Positions 15,200-23,178 of a stretch of 26,340 bases of DNA are shown in pieces. Position 1 is the first letter of the stretch. Every line of letters begins with the position of its first letter. This DNA comes from RGIG3159 sp045640565 (GTDB lineage Bacteria > Bacillota > Clostridia > Oscillospirales > Oscillospiraceae). The position numbers and the translations under genes were made by a program. The stretch is taken from NCBI GenBank assembly GCA_045640565.1, contig JAZUFG010000113.1, forward strand, positions 1 to 26,340. Reading direction: 5' to 3'. Under the pieces are notes generated by a model. That model saw only the letters and a program-made list of their open reading frames with translations, was not told the origin of the DNA and did no database searches.

Positions 15200-16126
15200 C
15201 TATGAAAACCATTCATTGAAATCAATTATTACATCATCTTTGCGAAGCTTTTCCGGCCGGAATTCCGAGAGCAATTCTTTCAAAGAAATAGAATTTGGTC
15301 TATTCAGAATCCCCGCACAATAGGCAAGAAACCCCAAAACAGCTTCCGGACTTTTGTTTGCTCGTATATATGAAAAATCAATATCCGCATTTCTTTTGCT
15401 GAGCCGGTGTCCATCCGAAGCGCATAGGAGAGGAACATGACAATACTGCGGAGCTTCCCCTCCTAATAATTCAATGAGCCAAATTTGCCTTGCAGTTGAT
15501 GAAAGCAAATCTTTTCCGCGAACCACCTGATTAATTCCCATTGCAAAATCATCCACGGAAACTGCAAGCTGGTATGCAAAAACGCCGTCCGGACGTCTGA
15601 GAATAAAATCCCCCGTATCCGAAGCTAGGTTTTCTTTCACCTTCCCCTGAAGGAAATCCTCAAATACGATTTCTCTATCCGGAACACAAATTCGAAATGA
15701 CGGTTTCCGAAGGATTGTTGAACGAACGGAATCCGAAAGATTCCGGCATGTACCGGGGTAAACATAAGTCCCGTCTGAAGAATGCGGCGCACTGGCCGCA
15801 TGAAGTTCGGCGCGACTGCAATAACAGGGATAAACCAATCCCAAATCTGAAAAATGGCGAAACACAGCTTCATAAGCTTCAGAACGTGTGGATTGCATAG
15901 GGCCCTCCCCGTCCCAGTCCAAACCCAGCCAAAGCAAATCGTCTATTACTAGCTTTGTGTACTCTGTCTTGCATCTATCCGGGTCCAAATCTTCAATCCG
16001 AAGAAGAAATTCACCATCGTCTTTTCTCGCAAAAAGCCAGGAAAGAACAGCTGTAAAGGCATTTCCGAGATGCATCCGACCGGAAGGACTGGGCGCATAT
16101 CTTCCCACCGTTTTATTCACTCGCAT
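15200..16126 (-). CDS. gluQ: Glutamyl-queuosine tRNA(Asp) synthetase GluQ
   Basis: GluQ is a truncated GluRS paralogue that activates glutamate and attaches it to queuosine-34 of tRNA(Asp) rather than to a tRNA 3' end. At 308 residues it has only the catalytic core and no anticodon-binding domain. Visible signatures are APSPSGRMHLGN (HIGH-like, 11-22), a zinc site CYC (101-103) with the YVYPGTC segment (C127), and a KMSKS-like RLSKR (241-245). The short length and the CxC...YxxxC zinc motif separate it from true GluRS. Its start lies inside the end of proX (14-base overlap), so the two are coupled. A queuosine pathway should exist elsewhere in the genome. Confidence 0.9.
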   Translation of the reverse strand: MRVNKTVGRYAPSPSGRMHLGNAFTAVLSWLFARKDDGEFLLRIEDLDPDRCKTEYTKLVIDDLLWLGLDWDGEGPMQSTRSEAYEAVFRHFSDLGLVYPCYCSRAELHAASAPHSSDGTYVYPGTCRNLSDSVRSTILRKPSFRICVPDREIVFEDFLQGKVKENLASDTGDFILRRPDGVFAYQLAVSVDDFAMGINQVVRGKDLLSSTARQIWLIELLGGEAPQYCHVPLLCASDGHRLSKRNADIDFSYIRANKSPEAVLGFLAYCAGILNRPNSISLKELLSEFRPEKLRKDDVIIDFNEWFS

Positions 16127-16679
16127 CCATGACCTCCGGAAGGCTTACAATGATAGGAGAATGTCCGGTATAAGGCAAAAAACAGTGAAGAAGAGCATCC
16201 ACGGAAATTTTTATGGAAGAAGTATTTTTACAGGGATGAAAACCGAGGCATTTATAAGAAAGCAGCGGTTCATCAATTAAAAGCTGAACTTTCCTATCGC
16301 CATCGAAAAGAAGAGAAAAAACACTTGCACTTCCGGGACTGACACGGAGAAGATCCCGCATATCTTCTGCAGAAGCAAAACTCAATCGGGAAGACTGAAT
16401 CTGAGAGGATAGAAATTTTGTTTTGAAAATTTTATTTCCTTCAATCAGAAGCAAATAAAAGGCTGTTCTTTGCCTGTTGCACAGAAACAGATTTTTGCAG
16501 ATATGCGTATCCAAGACCTTGTCGATTTCCGAACAAAGCTCAAGCGTCGCGGCAGGCTCATGATTCACATAGGAATAATCAATCTCCAGTTCCTGCAATT
16601 TCAGAAATGTTTGCTGTTCTTCATACGTGCGATTTTCAAGGTCATCCGGCAATCCGCTTAAAATAGGGCTGATATTCAT
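16113..16679 (-). CDS. proX: Prolyl-tRNA editing protein ProX (YbaK-domain deacylase)
   Basis: This 188-residue free-standing editing domain is related to the INS domain of ProRS. Family members hydrolyse mischarged tRNA(Pro), usually Ala-tRNA(Pro). The sequence fits PrdX/ProXp: LQELEIDYSYVNHEPAATLELC at the N-terminus, CKNLFLCNRQRTAFYLLL with the conserved lysine, and LRVSPGSASVFSLLFD. The frame opens 25 codons further upstream, but ATG 16679 (MNISPILSG) has GGAG nine bases upstream and I place the start there. It overlaps gluQ by 14 bases and follows the acidic membrane protein gene by 26 bases. Confidence 0.9.
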   Translation of the reverse strand: MNISPILSGLPDDLENRTYEEQQTFLKLQELEIDYSYVNHEPAATLELCSEIDKVLDTHICKNLFLCNRQRTAFYLLLIEGNKIFKTKFLSSQIQSSRLSFASAEDMRDLLRVSPGSASVFSLLFDGDRKVQLLIDEPLLSYKCLGFHPCKNTSSIKISVDALLHCFLPYTGHSPIIVSLPEVMDASE

Positions 16680-16705
16680 ACAAGAATTCTCCGTTATGTA
16701 GGTAA

Positions 16706-17098
16706 TTAAAAAAGTGAAAAATTCGGGAATAAAATGGAAACTAAAATAAGGCACAAGGAAACAATCATCAAAAGCAGCAGGGCAACAAGACCTTTATAGC
16801 TTTTTCTTCCCTGCCTTGCGCTGGGAACGGTATTATCCTGATTTTGATCCGATCTCATCGGAATATGTTCCGGAAATTCATCAGCATACCCATTGGGAAA
16901 ATCACTATTGTATGCAAGAAAACTTTTTTTGCCTCGTGAAGGCACATATTCTTCATCGTCTTCTTCATCGTATTCTTCGTAACCTTTATCATTATCTTCT
17001 TCGACGTCATCCATAATATCGCTATCGGTTTCCTGCTCAAAGAAAAGGTCTTCCTCATCCTCAAAATTGTAGGCTTCCGCTTTTCGATTATCATTCAT
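16706..17098 (-). CDS. Acidic, tail-anchored membrane protein of unknown function
   Basis: I do not recognise this 130-residue protein. Residues 10-55 are dense in Asp and Glu (FEDEEDLFFEQE, EEYDEEDDEEY) and likely disordered. A polar linker follows, and a single hydrophobic helix (about 104-126) ends three or four residues from the C-terminus, as in tail-anchored proteins. Topology is probably N-in with a large acidic cytosolic domain. The start at ATG 17098 has AGAGGTG seven bases upstream; a GTG three codons earlier is too close to that site. A TATAAT on the minus strand (17118-17123) lies just upstream but its -35 is weak. It appears to lead the proX-gluQ transcript. Confidence 0.75.
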   Translation of the reverse strand: MNDNRKAEAYNFEDEEDLFFEQETDSDIMDDVEEDNDKGYEEYDEEDDEEYVPSRGKKSFLAYNSDFPNGYADEFPEHIPMRSDQNQDNTVPSARQGRKSYKGLVALLLLMIVSLCLILVSILFPNFSLF

Positions 17099-17151
17099 TC
17101 CACTCACCTCTCACAAAATTATATCATAAATCAGAAAAAAAGAAATATTGT

Positions 17152-17180
17152 TTGTTATTTTCTAATCTGTATAGTATAAT
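17152..17180 (+). promoter_or_regulatory. Promoter of the acyl-CoA synthetase-like gene
   Basis: TTGTTA (17152-17157) and TATAAT (17175-17180) have a 17-base spacer. The predicted start is near 17187, with a short leader to AGGAGG and ATG 17212. Confidence 0.78.
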
Positions 17181-17211
17181 CCTTTAAGACTACATTTTAG
17201 GAGGCATCGCC

Positions 17212-18954
17212 ATGGGCCTATCTGCAACAGCTCCCTGGTTCGCATTTTACGGAAACACGCCAAAAACGCTGCAGTACCCTGAAAAAACCATCTTTGAAAT
17301 GGTGCGGGATACTGCCAGGAAATATCCCGAATACATTGCTTATGAATTTCAAGGGAAAAAGACAAGCTACAAAGAATTTATAGAAAGAATTGAATTAACC
17401 GCCAAAGCATTACTGGCAAGCGGAGTTCATAAAGGTGACCGTGTCACGATTTGCATGCCTAACAGCCCCCAGGGGGTAGATATGCTATACGCTTTAAACC
17501 GTATTGGCGCGGTTGCAAATATGATTCATCCCCTCTCTGCAGCCGCAGAGATAGAATATTATCTTGATTTCTCCAAAAGCAAATATATCCTCACGATGGA
17601 TATTTTCTTTCCGAAAGTTAATTCCATCATCGGCAATTTGAAACAGCCCTGCAAGATCATTGTCGCCCGGATTCAGGATGAACTCCCTCCTGCATTGGCT
17701 ATTGCTTATGATATGACCAAGGCAAGAAAGATAAAAAAATTACCAAAAAATTCATCAAACTATATCAAATGGAATGATTTTTTGGCGAAGGGAAAAAAGG
17801 CTAATCCCTCTCTTCCAAAATCCAATGGCAGATATGATGATTGCTGTGCCATTCTTTATTCCGGCGGAACTACCGGCACAACGAAAGGTATCCTTCTTTC
17901 AAACTATAATTTCAATGCAACCGGTCTGCAAACGATTGCAGCCTCCGGATATTATCCGCACATAGAAGGCATGAAGATGCTTTCCGTCATGCCGCTCTTT
18001 CACGGTTTTGGGCTTGGAATCGGAATCCATACCGCTTTAATCGGCGGGGCAACTTGTATCCTTGTTCCGCAGTTTGATGTAAAAACATACGCAAATTTAC
18101 TCATCAAAAAGAAGCCTAATTTTATTCCGGGTGTTCCCACCCTATTTGAAGCGCTCCTTCGCGCAGACAAGTTGGAAAATGCTGATCTTAGCTTCTTACG
18201 CGGCGTTTTCAGCGGCGGTGATTCACTCTCCATTGAACTCAAAAAGAAAGTGGATACCTTTCTCAGTGAACATCATTCCCCTGTCCAGATCCGAGAGGGT
18301 TACGGAACCACCGAATGTGTTACAGCATGCTGTTTGACCCCGTTTGATATGTATCGGGAGGGTTCTATCGGTGTCCCCTTCCCGGACACTTTCTTCAAAA
18401 TTGTGAAACCCGGAAGCATGGAAGAATGTGCGCCAAATAATGACGGTGAAATCTGTATATCCGGTCCCAGCGTTATGTTGGGCTATTTGGAAAATCCGGA
18501 AGAAACCGCTCAGACTTTACAGCGGCATTCCGACGGAAGAATATGGCTTCACACCGGTGATCTTGGCTTCATGGATCGGGATGGATTTGTCTATTTCCGT
18601 CAGCGAATCAAACGCATGATTATCACTTCAGGCTATAATGTTTATCCCTCTCAAATTGAAAACATCATTGACAGCCATGAAAAAGTATTACTATCCTGCG
18701 TCGTCGGTGTAAAAGACTCCTATAAAATGCAAAAAATCAAAGCGTATATCGTCCCCAAGCCCGGTGTTCTGCCCGACGATGAACTCAAAGAAGAATTGTT
18801 CTCCTATTTGAGAGAGCGAATTGCCAAATATGCCATGCCTTATGAAATTGAATTCCGGAAGGAACTTCCGAAGACCCTGGTCGGTAAGGTTGCCTATAGA
18901 ATTCTTGAAGATGAGGCAAATGAAGAGGAAGAAGCACAGCAAAAGAAAGAATAA
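17212..18954 (+). CDS. AMP-forming acyl-CoA synthetase (long-chain fatty acid CoA ligase-like)
   Basis: This 580-residue ANL-superfamily enzyme activates a carboxylate as an acyl-adenylate and probably transfers it to CoA. Core motifs are the P-loop YSGGTTGTTKG (216-226), REGYGTTE (A5), HTGDLGFMDRDGF (A7) with SGYNVYP (A8 hinge), and PKTLVGKV with the A10 catalytic lysine near the C-terminus. N-terminal residues 5-45 resemble long-chain acyl-CoA ligases. The substrate cannot be read; fatty acids from the medium or membrane turnover are plausible. The start has a perfect AGGAGG eight bases upstream. No clear terminator follows, and the next gene has its own promoter 6 bases on. Confidence 0.92.
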   Translation: MGLSATAPWFAFYGNTPKTLQYPEKTIFEMVRDTARKYPEYIAYEFQGKKTSYKEFIERIELTAKALLASGVHKGDRVTICMPNSPQGVDMLYALNRIGAVANMIHPLSAAAEIEYYLDFSKSKYILTMDIFFPKVNSIIGNLKQPCKIIVARIQDELPPALAIAYDMTKARKIKKLPKNSSNYIKWNDFLAKGKKANPSLPKSNGRYDDCCAILYSGGTTGTTKGILLSNYNFNATGLQTIAASGYYPHIEGMKMLSVMPLFHGFGLGIGIHTALIGGATCILVPQFDVKTYANLLIKKKPNFIPGVPTLFEALLRADKLENADLSFLRGVFSGGDSLSIELKKKVDTFLSEHHSPVQIREGYGTTECVTACCLTPFDMYREGSIGVPFPDTFFKIVKPGSMEECAPNNDGEICISGPSVMLGYLENPEETAQTLQRHSDGRIWLHTGDLGFMDRDGFVYFRQRIKRMIITSGYNVYPSQIENIIDSHEKVLLSCVVGVKDSYKMQKIKAYIVPKPGVLPDDELKEELFSYLRERIAKYAMPYEIEFRKELPKTLVGKVAYRILEDEANEEEEAQQKKE

Positions 18955-18959
18955 AGCAC

Positions 18960-18987
18960 TTGCAAGGCTATAAAAAAATGCTATAAT
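18960..18987 (+). promoter_or_regulatory. Promoter of the foldase-like gene
   Basis: TTGCAA (18960-18965) and TATAAT (18982-18987) are separated by 16 bases. The predicted start is near 18994, about 35 bases before ATG 19029, with GAGGAG in the leader. Confidence 0.78.
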
Positions 18988-19028
18988 AAGCAAGTTATCG
19001 CAAAACAAAACACGAGGAGAAATATAAA

Positions 19029-20546
19029 ATGAGCGCATCCAGAGAAAAAAAAGGCCGCCAAGCCCCGGTATCTGCCAATTCTGAGCAGACAAATATGAAA
19101 AGCAAAAACAAGCTTGCCGCAATTTTAACGGCTGTTGTTGTTTTCGTTTTGATCGCCGCTGTCGTTTTTGTGAAGGGTCCCTTCCTCAGAAAGATGACAA
19201 CCGCCGTTAAAGTCGGAGATCATGAACTTAACGGTGTCATGGTTCGTTACTATTACTCTGAAAACTTCAATAATTTTCTTTCCAGCTACGGTGATCTTGC
19301 AAGCTATTTTTTCCCGGACAACCAAAATATTGAAAAGCAAATTTTCGATGAAGAAACCGGCGAAACCTGGGGAGACTATTTCATGAACAGCGCTATGGAA
19401 CAAATCAAGGTCACTTATGCTGTTTATGATGAGGCTTTGAAAAACGGATTCTCTTTGCCTGAAAAAGACGAAGAATCCATCCAGTCAACTATGAATTACA
19501 TCAAAATGTCTGCAAAAACATACGATGTAACGGAAAAAGCTTTCGTTGAGGGACTATACGGTCCGGGTTCCGACCTGAAAAGTTTTGATGAGTATCTTCG
19601 TGTAACTGCGCTGGCCAATGCTTATCAGGAATCCGTAAAGAATTCTTTCAGTTATTCTGATGAAGAGATAAATGCGCAGTACGAATTACATCCCGAATCC
19701 TACAACGCATATAACTATCATAGCTACTATATTTCCGGTGTTGCCGGAGAAGACGCAGACGCTGAGGAAGAAATGGCAAAAGCTGAGAGCAGTGCAAAAA
19801 CAATTCTTGAGGCTGCAAATGCCGGTACAGATTATCCCGCAAAGCTGGACAATTTCCTCCTGCAGGTTTCTATTGTTGCAGAAGATGATAGCTATCTTTT
19901 CGGCCAGAACACCCTGCATTCCAATACGCTTAGTGAAGATATTGACGAGAGTTACCGTGACTGGGTGACGGATGCAAACCGCAAAGAAGGCGATGTAGAA
20001 ACCTTCCTTACCAACGACAGCGGCTATACTGCCGTTTTGTTCGTCAGCTCCGATAATAATGATTATGCCACTGTAGATGCGCGTATTGTCCCCATCACTG
20101 TTCAAAGCGATGATGAGGATGGCTGGGCAAATGCATTAGAGCAGAAGGATGCTATGGAAAAAGATATTGAAGCTGTTGAAGAATGGAATGAAGACATCTT
20201 CATGAACTTAGCTCTTGCCTACTCCGATGACGAGGAAACCATGTACAGCGGTGGCAAGTTTGAAGCCATTTCCAAGAAAAATGCTTTTAATCCCGCCGTT
20301 TCTGACTGGCTTTTCCGGGAAGATCGTAAAGTCGGTGACCATGAAATTCTTCCCATTTCCGATGGATACGTTTTCGTGTATTTTGAGGGCGAGGGCGAGA
20401 ACTACCGCGATGTTCTTATTGATAATGACCTCCGCGGCGCGGATTATGAAAACTGGTATCTATCCGCTACGGATGTTGAGGAGCCCGTTCAAATTGAGTC
20501 CGGAATGAAACATGTTATTAAGGAGCTTTCCTACTCCTTAAGTTAA
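19029..20546 (+). CDS. Membrane-anchored SurA/PrsA-like foldase homologue
   Basis: This 505-residue protein has a short basic cytosolic tail, one membrane helix (about 29-49) and a large acidic extracytoplasmic region. The start of the outer domain (AVKVGDHELNGVMVRYYY) resembles the first strand and helix of SurA_N/trigger-factor-like chaperones. Two later segments resemble degenerate parvulin repeats: about 225-345, and about 405-455 with SGGKFEAI...AVSDWLF...KVGDHEI. The best guess is an envelope folding factor, catalytic or not. Canonical parvulin His residues are not evident to me, so isomerase activity is unproven. The start is supported by GAGGAG and a dedicated promoter; the internal Met23 has no ribosome site. 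Confidence 0.72.
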   Translation: MSASREKKGRQAPVSANSEQTNMKSKNKLAAILTAVVVFVLIAAVVFVKGPFLRKMTTAVKVGDHELNGVMVRYYYSENFNNFLSSYGDLASYFFPDNQNIEKQIFDEETGETWGDYFMNSAMEQIKVTYAVYDEALKNGFSLPEKDEESIQSTMNYIKMSAKTYDVTEKAFVEGLYGPGSDLKSFDEYLRVTALANAYQESVKNSFSYSDEEINAQYELHPESYNAYNYHSYYISGVAGEDADAEEEMAKAESSAKTILEAANAGTDYPAKLDNFLLQVSIVAEDDSYLFGQNTLHSNTLSEDIDESYRDWVTDANRKEGDVETFLTNDSGYTAVLFVSSDNNDYATVDARIVPITVQSDDEDGWANALEQKDAMEKDIEAVEEWNEDIFMNLALAYSDDEETMYSGGKFEAISKKNAFNPAVSDWLFREDRKVGDHEILPISDGYVFVYFEGEGENYRDVLIDNDLRGADYENWYLSATDVEEPVQIESGMKHVIKELSYSLS

Positions 20547-20556
20547 GGTGGATCTT

Positions 20557-20588
20557 GGGGACTGCATAAAGCAGTCCCCTTCTTTTCT
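20557..20588 (+). terminator. Rho-independent terminator after the foldase-like gene
   Basis: GGGGACTGC (20557-20565) and GCAGTCCCC (20571-20579) form a 9-bp GC-rich stem with loop ATAAA, followed by TTCTTTTCT. It ends only 13 bases before the tcdA start codon, leaving no room for a promoter between them. Confidence 0.88.
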
Positions 20589-20601
20589 ATGGAGAATATA
20601 A

Positions 20602-21366
20602 ATGGAAAACCAATCTTTTCTCAGAGAAGAAATGCTCTTGGGGCCTGAGTGTCTTTCTCACCTGGAACAATGCCATGTTAAGATATTCGGCATCGGAGGG
20701 GTCGGAAGCTATGTTGCTGAGGGTCTTGCCAGGGCAGGAATCGGAACGATCAGCCTCATAGATGAAGACACCGTTTCCGAGAGCAATCTTAACCGGCAGC
20801 TTTGCGCTTTACATTCCTCTCTGGGGCGATATAAAAGCGATGTCATGCAGGAAAGAGTCCTGGACATAAATCCCTCCTGCAGGGTTTTTTCCATTCCGAA
20901 GCGATATGAAGAAAAAAACGCATCCCATTTTTTTGACATTCCCTGTGATTATATAGTAGATGCTATTGACCTAGTTTCCTGTAAGCTCAGCCTGATTCAG
21001 CACGCTCAGGAAAACAGTATTCCCATAATCAGCGCCATGGGAACAGGAAACAAATTTGATCCCACCCGCTTTCGTATTACGGATATCTCCAAAACACAAA
21101 ATTGTCATTTGGCAAGAGTGATGCGCAAAGAGCTCCGAAATCGCGGGATTCTGCATCATAAAGTTCTTTTCAGCGATGAGCTTTCACGGGATACTGAGGA
21201 ATGCAGTGAAAATCCCCCACCGGGAAGAAGAAGTATTCCGGGTTCGCTCAGTTGGGTTCCGTCGTGCGCAGGATTGATGATTGCAGGCTATGTTGTCTTA
21301 GATTTGTGCGGTCAGATCAATCCAATCATCAGAAAAGAATTGGATGAAGGTAAATTATTCGAATAA
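20602..21366 (+). CDS. tcdA: tRNA threonylcarbamoyladenosine dehydratase TcdA
   Basis: TcdA (CsdL) is an E1-like cytosolic enzyme that uses ATP to cyclise t6A-37 in ANN-decoding tRNAs to ct6A. The 254-residue product has the ThiF/MoeB Rossmann loop GIGGVGS (30-36), the DEDTVSESNLNRQL block (Asp and Arg for adenylation), VDAIDLVSCK and SAMGTGNKFDPTRF. The last is typical of TcdA rather than ThiF or MoeB. Zinc-binding CxxC pairs of MoeB are absent, as expected. The start has GGAG six to nine bases upstream. It precedes argS by 22 bases, so the two tRNA-related genes are probably cotranscribed. Confidence 0.92.
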   Translation: MENQSFLREEMLLGPECLSHLEQCHVKIFGIGGVGSYVAEGLARAGIGTISLIDEDTVSESNLNRQLCALHSSLGRYKSDVMQERVLDINPSCRVFSIPKRYEEKNASHFFDIPCDYIVDAIDLVSCKLSLIQHAQENSIPIISAMGTGNKFDPTRFRITDISKTQNCHLARVMRKELRNRGILHHKVLFSDELSRDTEECSENPPPGRRSIPGSLSWVPSCAGLMIAGYVVLDLCGQINPIIRKELDEGKLFE

Positions 21367-21388
21367 TCCCAATGAATGAGGTAATCGA

Positions 21389-23140
21389 ATGCAAAAACTA
21401 ATTGACAGAATTTCCGCTGAAGTCAGTGCGGCTTTTGAAAAAATGGGTCTCCCGGAAGAATTTGGAAAGGTTTCCGTTTCCAACCGACCGGATCTTGGTG
21501 ACTACCAGTGCAACGGCGCGATGCCTGCTGCAAAAATTGCCCATAAAGCCCCTATACAAATTGCCAATGATATAAAAGAAAATCTGAAAGGATCTTCCCT
21601 TTTTTCTGAGATTTCTGCTGTTAACCCCGGCTTTTTGAATTTCCGTATTTCCGGAGCTTTTCTTGCAGATTACCTCTGCGAAATCGGAAAAGACGAGCGT
21701 TTCGGCTTGGCTGCAGATCCCAGCCCCAGAAAAATTGTGATAGATTACGGCGGTCCTAACGTTGCTAAGCCTCTGCATATCGGCCATCTTCGCAGTGCCA
21801 TTATCGGAGAAAGTATCAAGCGTATTTACCGCTATTTCGGAAATGAAGTTATCGGCGATGTTCATCTTGGGGATTGGGGTCTTCAGATGGGTCTTATTAT
21901 TGCTGAAGTCAAGGAACGTCAGCCGAATCTCCCCTATTTTGATGCTTCCTATCAGGGCCCTTATCCGGAAGAAGCACCTTTTACTCTGTCTGACCTGGAA
22001 GAGATTTATCCCTTTGCTTCTGCCAAGTCTAAAGAGAACCCTGAATTTGCCGAAAAAGCTCATATTGCAACTTTTGAACTCCAACATCGGAATCCGGGTT
22101 ATTATGCTCTCTGGCAGCATATCATCCGCCTTTCCGTCAACGATCTGAAAAAGAATTATCAGAAGCTCGGAGTAGATTTTGATGTTTGGTACGGCGAAAG
22201 TGATGCTGATGCCTATATTCCTCCCATGCTTCAGAAATTAAAAGAAGATCATATTCTGGAAGAAAGCGAAGGCGCTTTAGTTATCGATGTTTCGGAAGCA
22301 GATGACAAAAAAGAAGTTCCTCCGTGTATTGTTGTAAAGTCTGACGGAGCTACTCTATATGCTACAACGGACCTTGCTACTCTTGTGCAGCGTGAAGAGC
22401 TTTGGTCTCCCGACAAAATCCTTTATATCGTAGACAAGCGGCAGAGCCTTCATTTTGAGCAAGTTTTCCGCGCTTCCCGTAAGGCAGGAATCGTTCCTCC
22501 GAAAACGGAACTTCAGCATATCGGCTTCGGTACCATGAACGGAAAGGACGGAAAACCTTTTAAAACAAGAGCTGGCGGTGTCATGCGCCTGGAGGAACTA
22601 ATCCGAGAAATAACAGAATTTGTAACCGAAAAGGTTATTGAAAACAAGATCGTCTCCGCCGATGCCGTGGAGGAAACTGCAGCAAAAATTGCCATGGCAG
22701 CTCTGAAATACGGCGATCTTTCCAATCTGGCAACGAAGGATTATATTTTTGATATGGATCGCTTTGCATCTTTTGAGGGCAATACCGGTCCCTATATCCT
22801 TTATTCCATTGTTCGGATTAAATCTATCCTTTCCAAGTGCAAAGTGGATAATATCCGAATTCTTGCTCCCAGAAACGATGTGGAAAAAGAACTTATGCTC
22901 CAGATGATACGATTTGCTGACAATATGGAAATTGCCTACCGCGATTCAGCACCTAACATCATCTGCGCATATATTTATGACCTTTGTACTGCTTTGAACC
23001 GCTTCTATCATGAAACGAGAATACTCACAGAGGAAGACGAAAGAGCAAAACAGAGTTATCTCAGCATGATTTCTGTAGCAAAAGGTATTCTGGAAACCTG
23101 TATTTCGCTTTTGGGCTTTGAAGCTCCTGAAAAAATGTAA
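21389..23140 (+). CDS. argS: Arginyl-tRNA synthetase
   Basis: ArgS charges tRNA(Arg) with arginine. The 583-residue class I enzyme has an N-terminal Add1-like domain (SNRPDLGDYQCNGAM), HIGH at 130-133 in NVAKPLHIGHLRSAIIGE, VHLGDWGLQMG, and the GTMNGKDGKPFKTRAGGVM segment that replaces KMSKS in many ArgRS. The C-terminal anticodon-binding helical domain has ALNRFYHETRIL. The start has GAGG eight bases upstream. No T-box leader is visible upstream, since the gene follows tcdA closely. The product would charge, among others, the tRNA-Arg(ACG) encoded at the left end. Confidence 0.97.
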   Translation: MQKLIDRISAEVSAAFEKMGLPEEFGKVSVSNRPDLGDYQCNGAMPAAKIAHKAPIQIANDIKENLKGSSLFSEISAVNPGFLNFRISGAFLADYLCEIGKDERFGLAADPSPRKIVIDYGGPNVAKPLHIGHLRSAIIGESIKRIYRYFGNEVIGDVHLGDWGLQMGLIIAEVKERQPNLPYFDASYQGPYPEEAPFTLSDLEEIYPFASAKSKENPEFAEKAHIATFELQHRNPGYYALWQHIIRLSVNDLKKNYQKLGVDFDVWYGESDADAYIPPMLQKLKEDHILEESEGALVIDVSEADDKKEVPPCIVVKSDGATLYATTDLATLVQREELWSPDKILYIVDKRQSLHFEQVFRASRKAGIVPPKTELQHIGFGTMNGKDGKPFKTRAGGVMRLEELIREITEFVTEKVIENKIVSADAVEETAAKIAMAALKYGDLSNLATKDYIFDMDRFASFEGNTGPYILYSIVRIKSILSKCKVDNIRILAPRNDVEKELMLQMIRFADNMEIAYRDSAPNIICAYIYDLCTALNRFYHETRILTEEDERAKQSYLSMISVAKGILETCISLLGFEAPEKM

Positions 23141-23142
23141 TT

Positions 23143-23178
23143 AAAAATGATCAGGCAGTATTCTGCCTGATCATTTTT
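23143..23178. terminator. Bidirectional terminator between argS and the DUF1934 gene
   Basis: A perfect 16-bp inverted repeat (23143-23158 with 23163-23178), loop TATT, starts with A5 and ends with T5, so both strands carry a T-tract. The stop codon of the convergent DUF1934 gene (23171-23173) lies inside the stem. Confidence 0.93.

Noticed and set aside
21367..21388. T-box leader for argS
   Set aside because: Only 22 bases separate tcdA and argS, and no T-box structure or consensus is present before tcdA either.
21398..22120. 240-codon open frame antisense to argS
   Set aside because: It lies wholly inside argS, has no ribosome site or family resemblance, and its composition is the mirror of the argS codon pattern.
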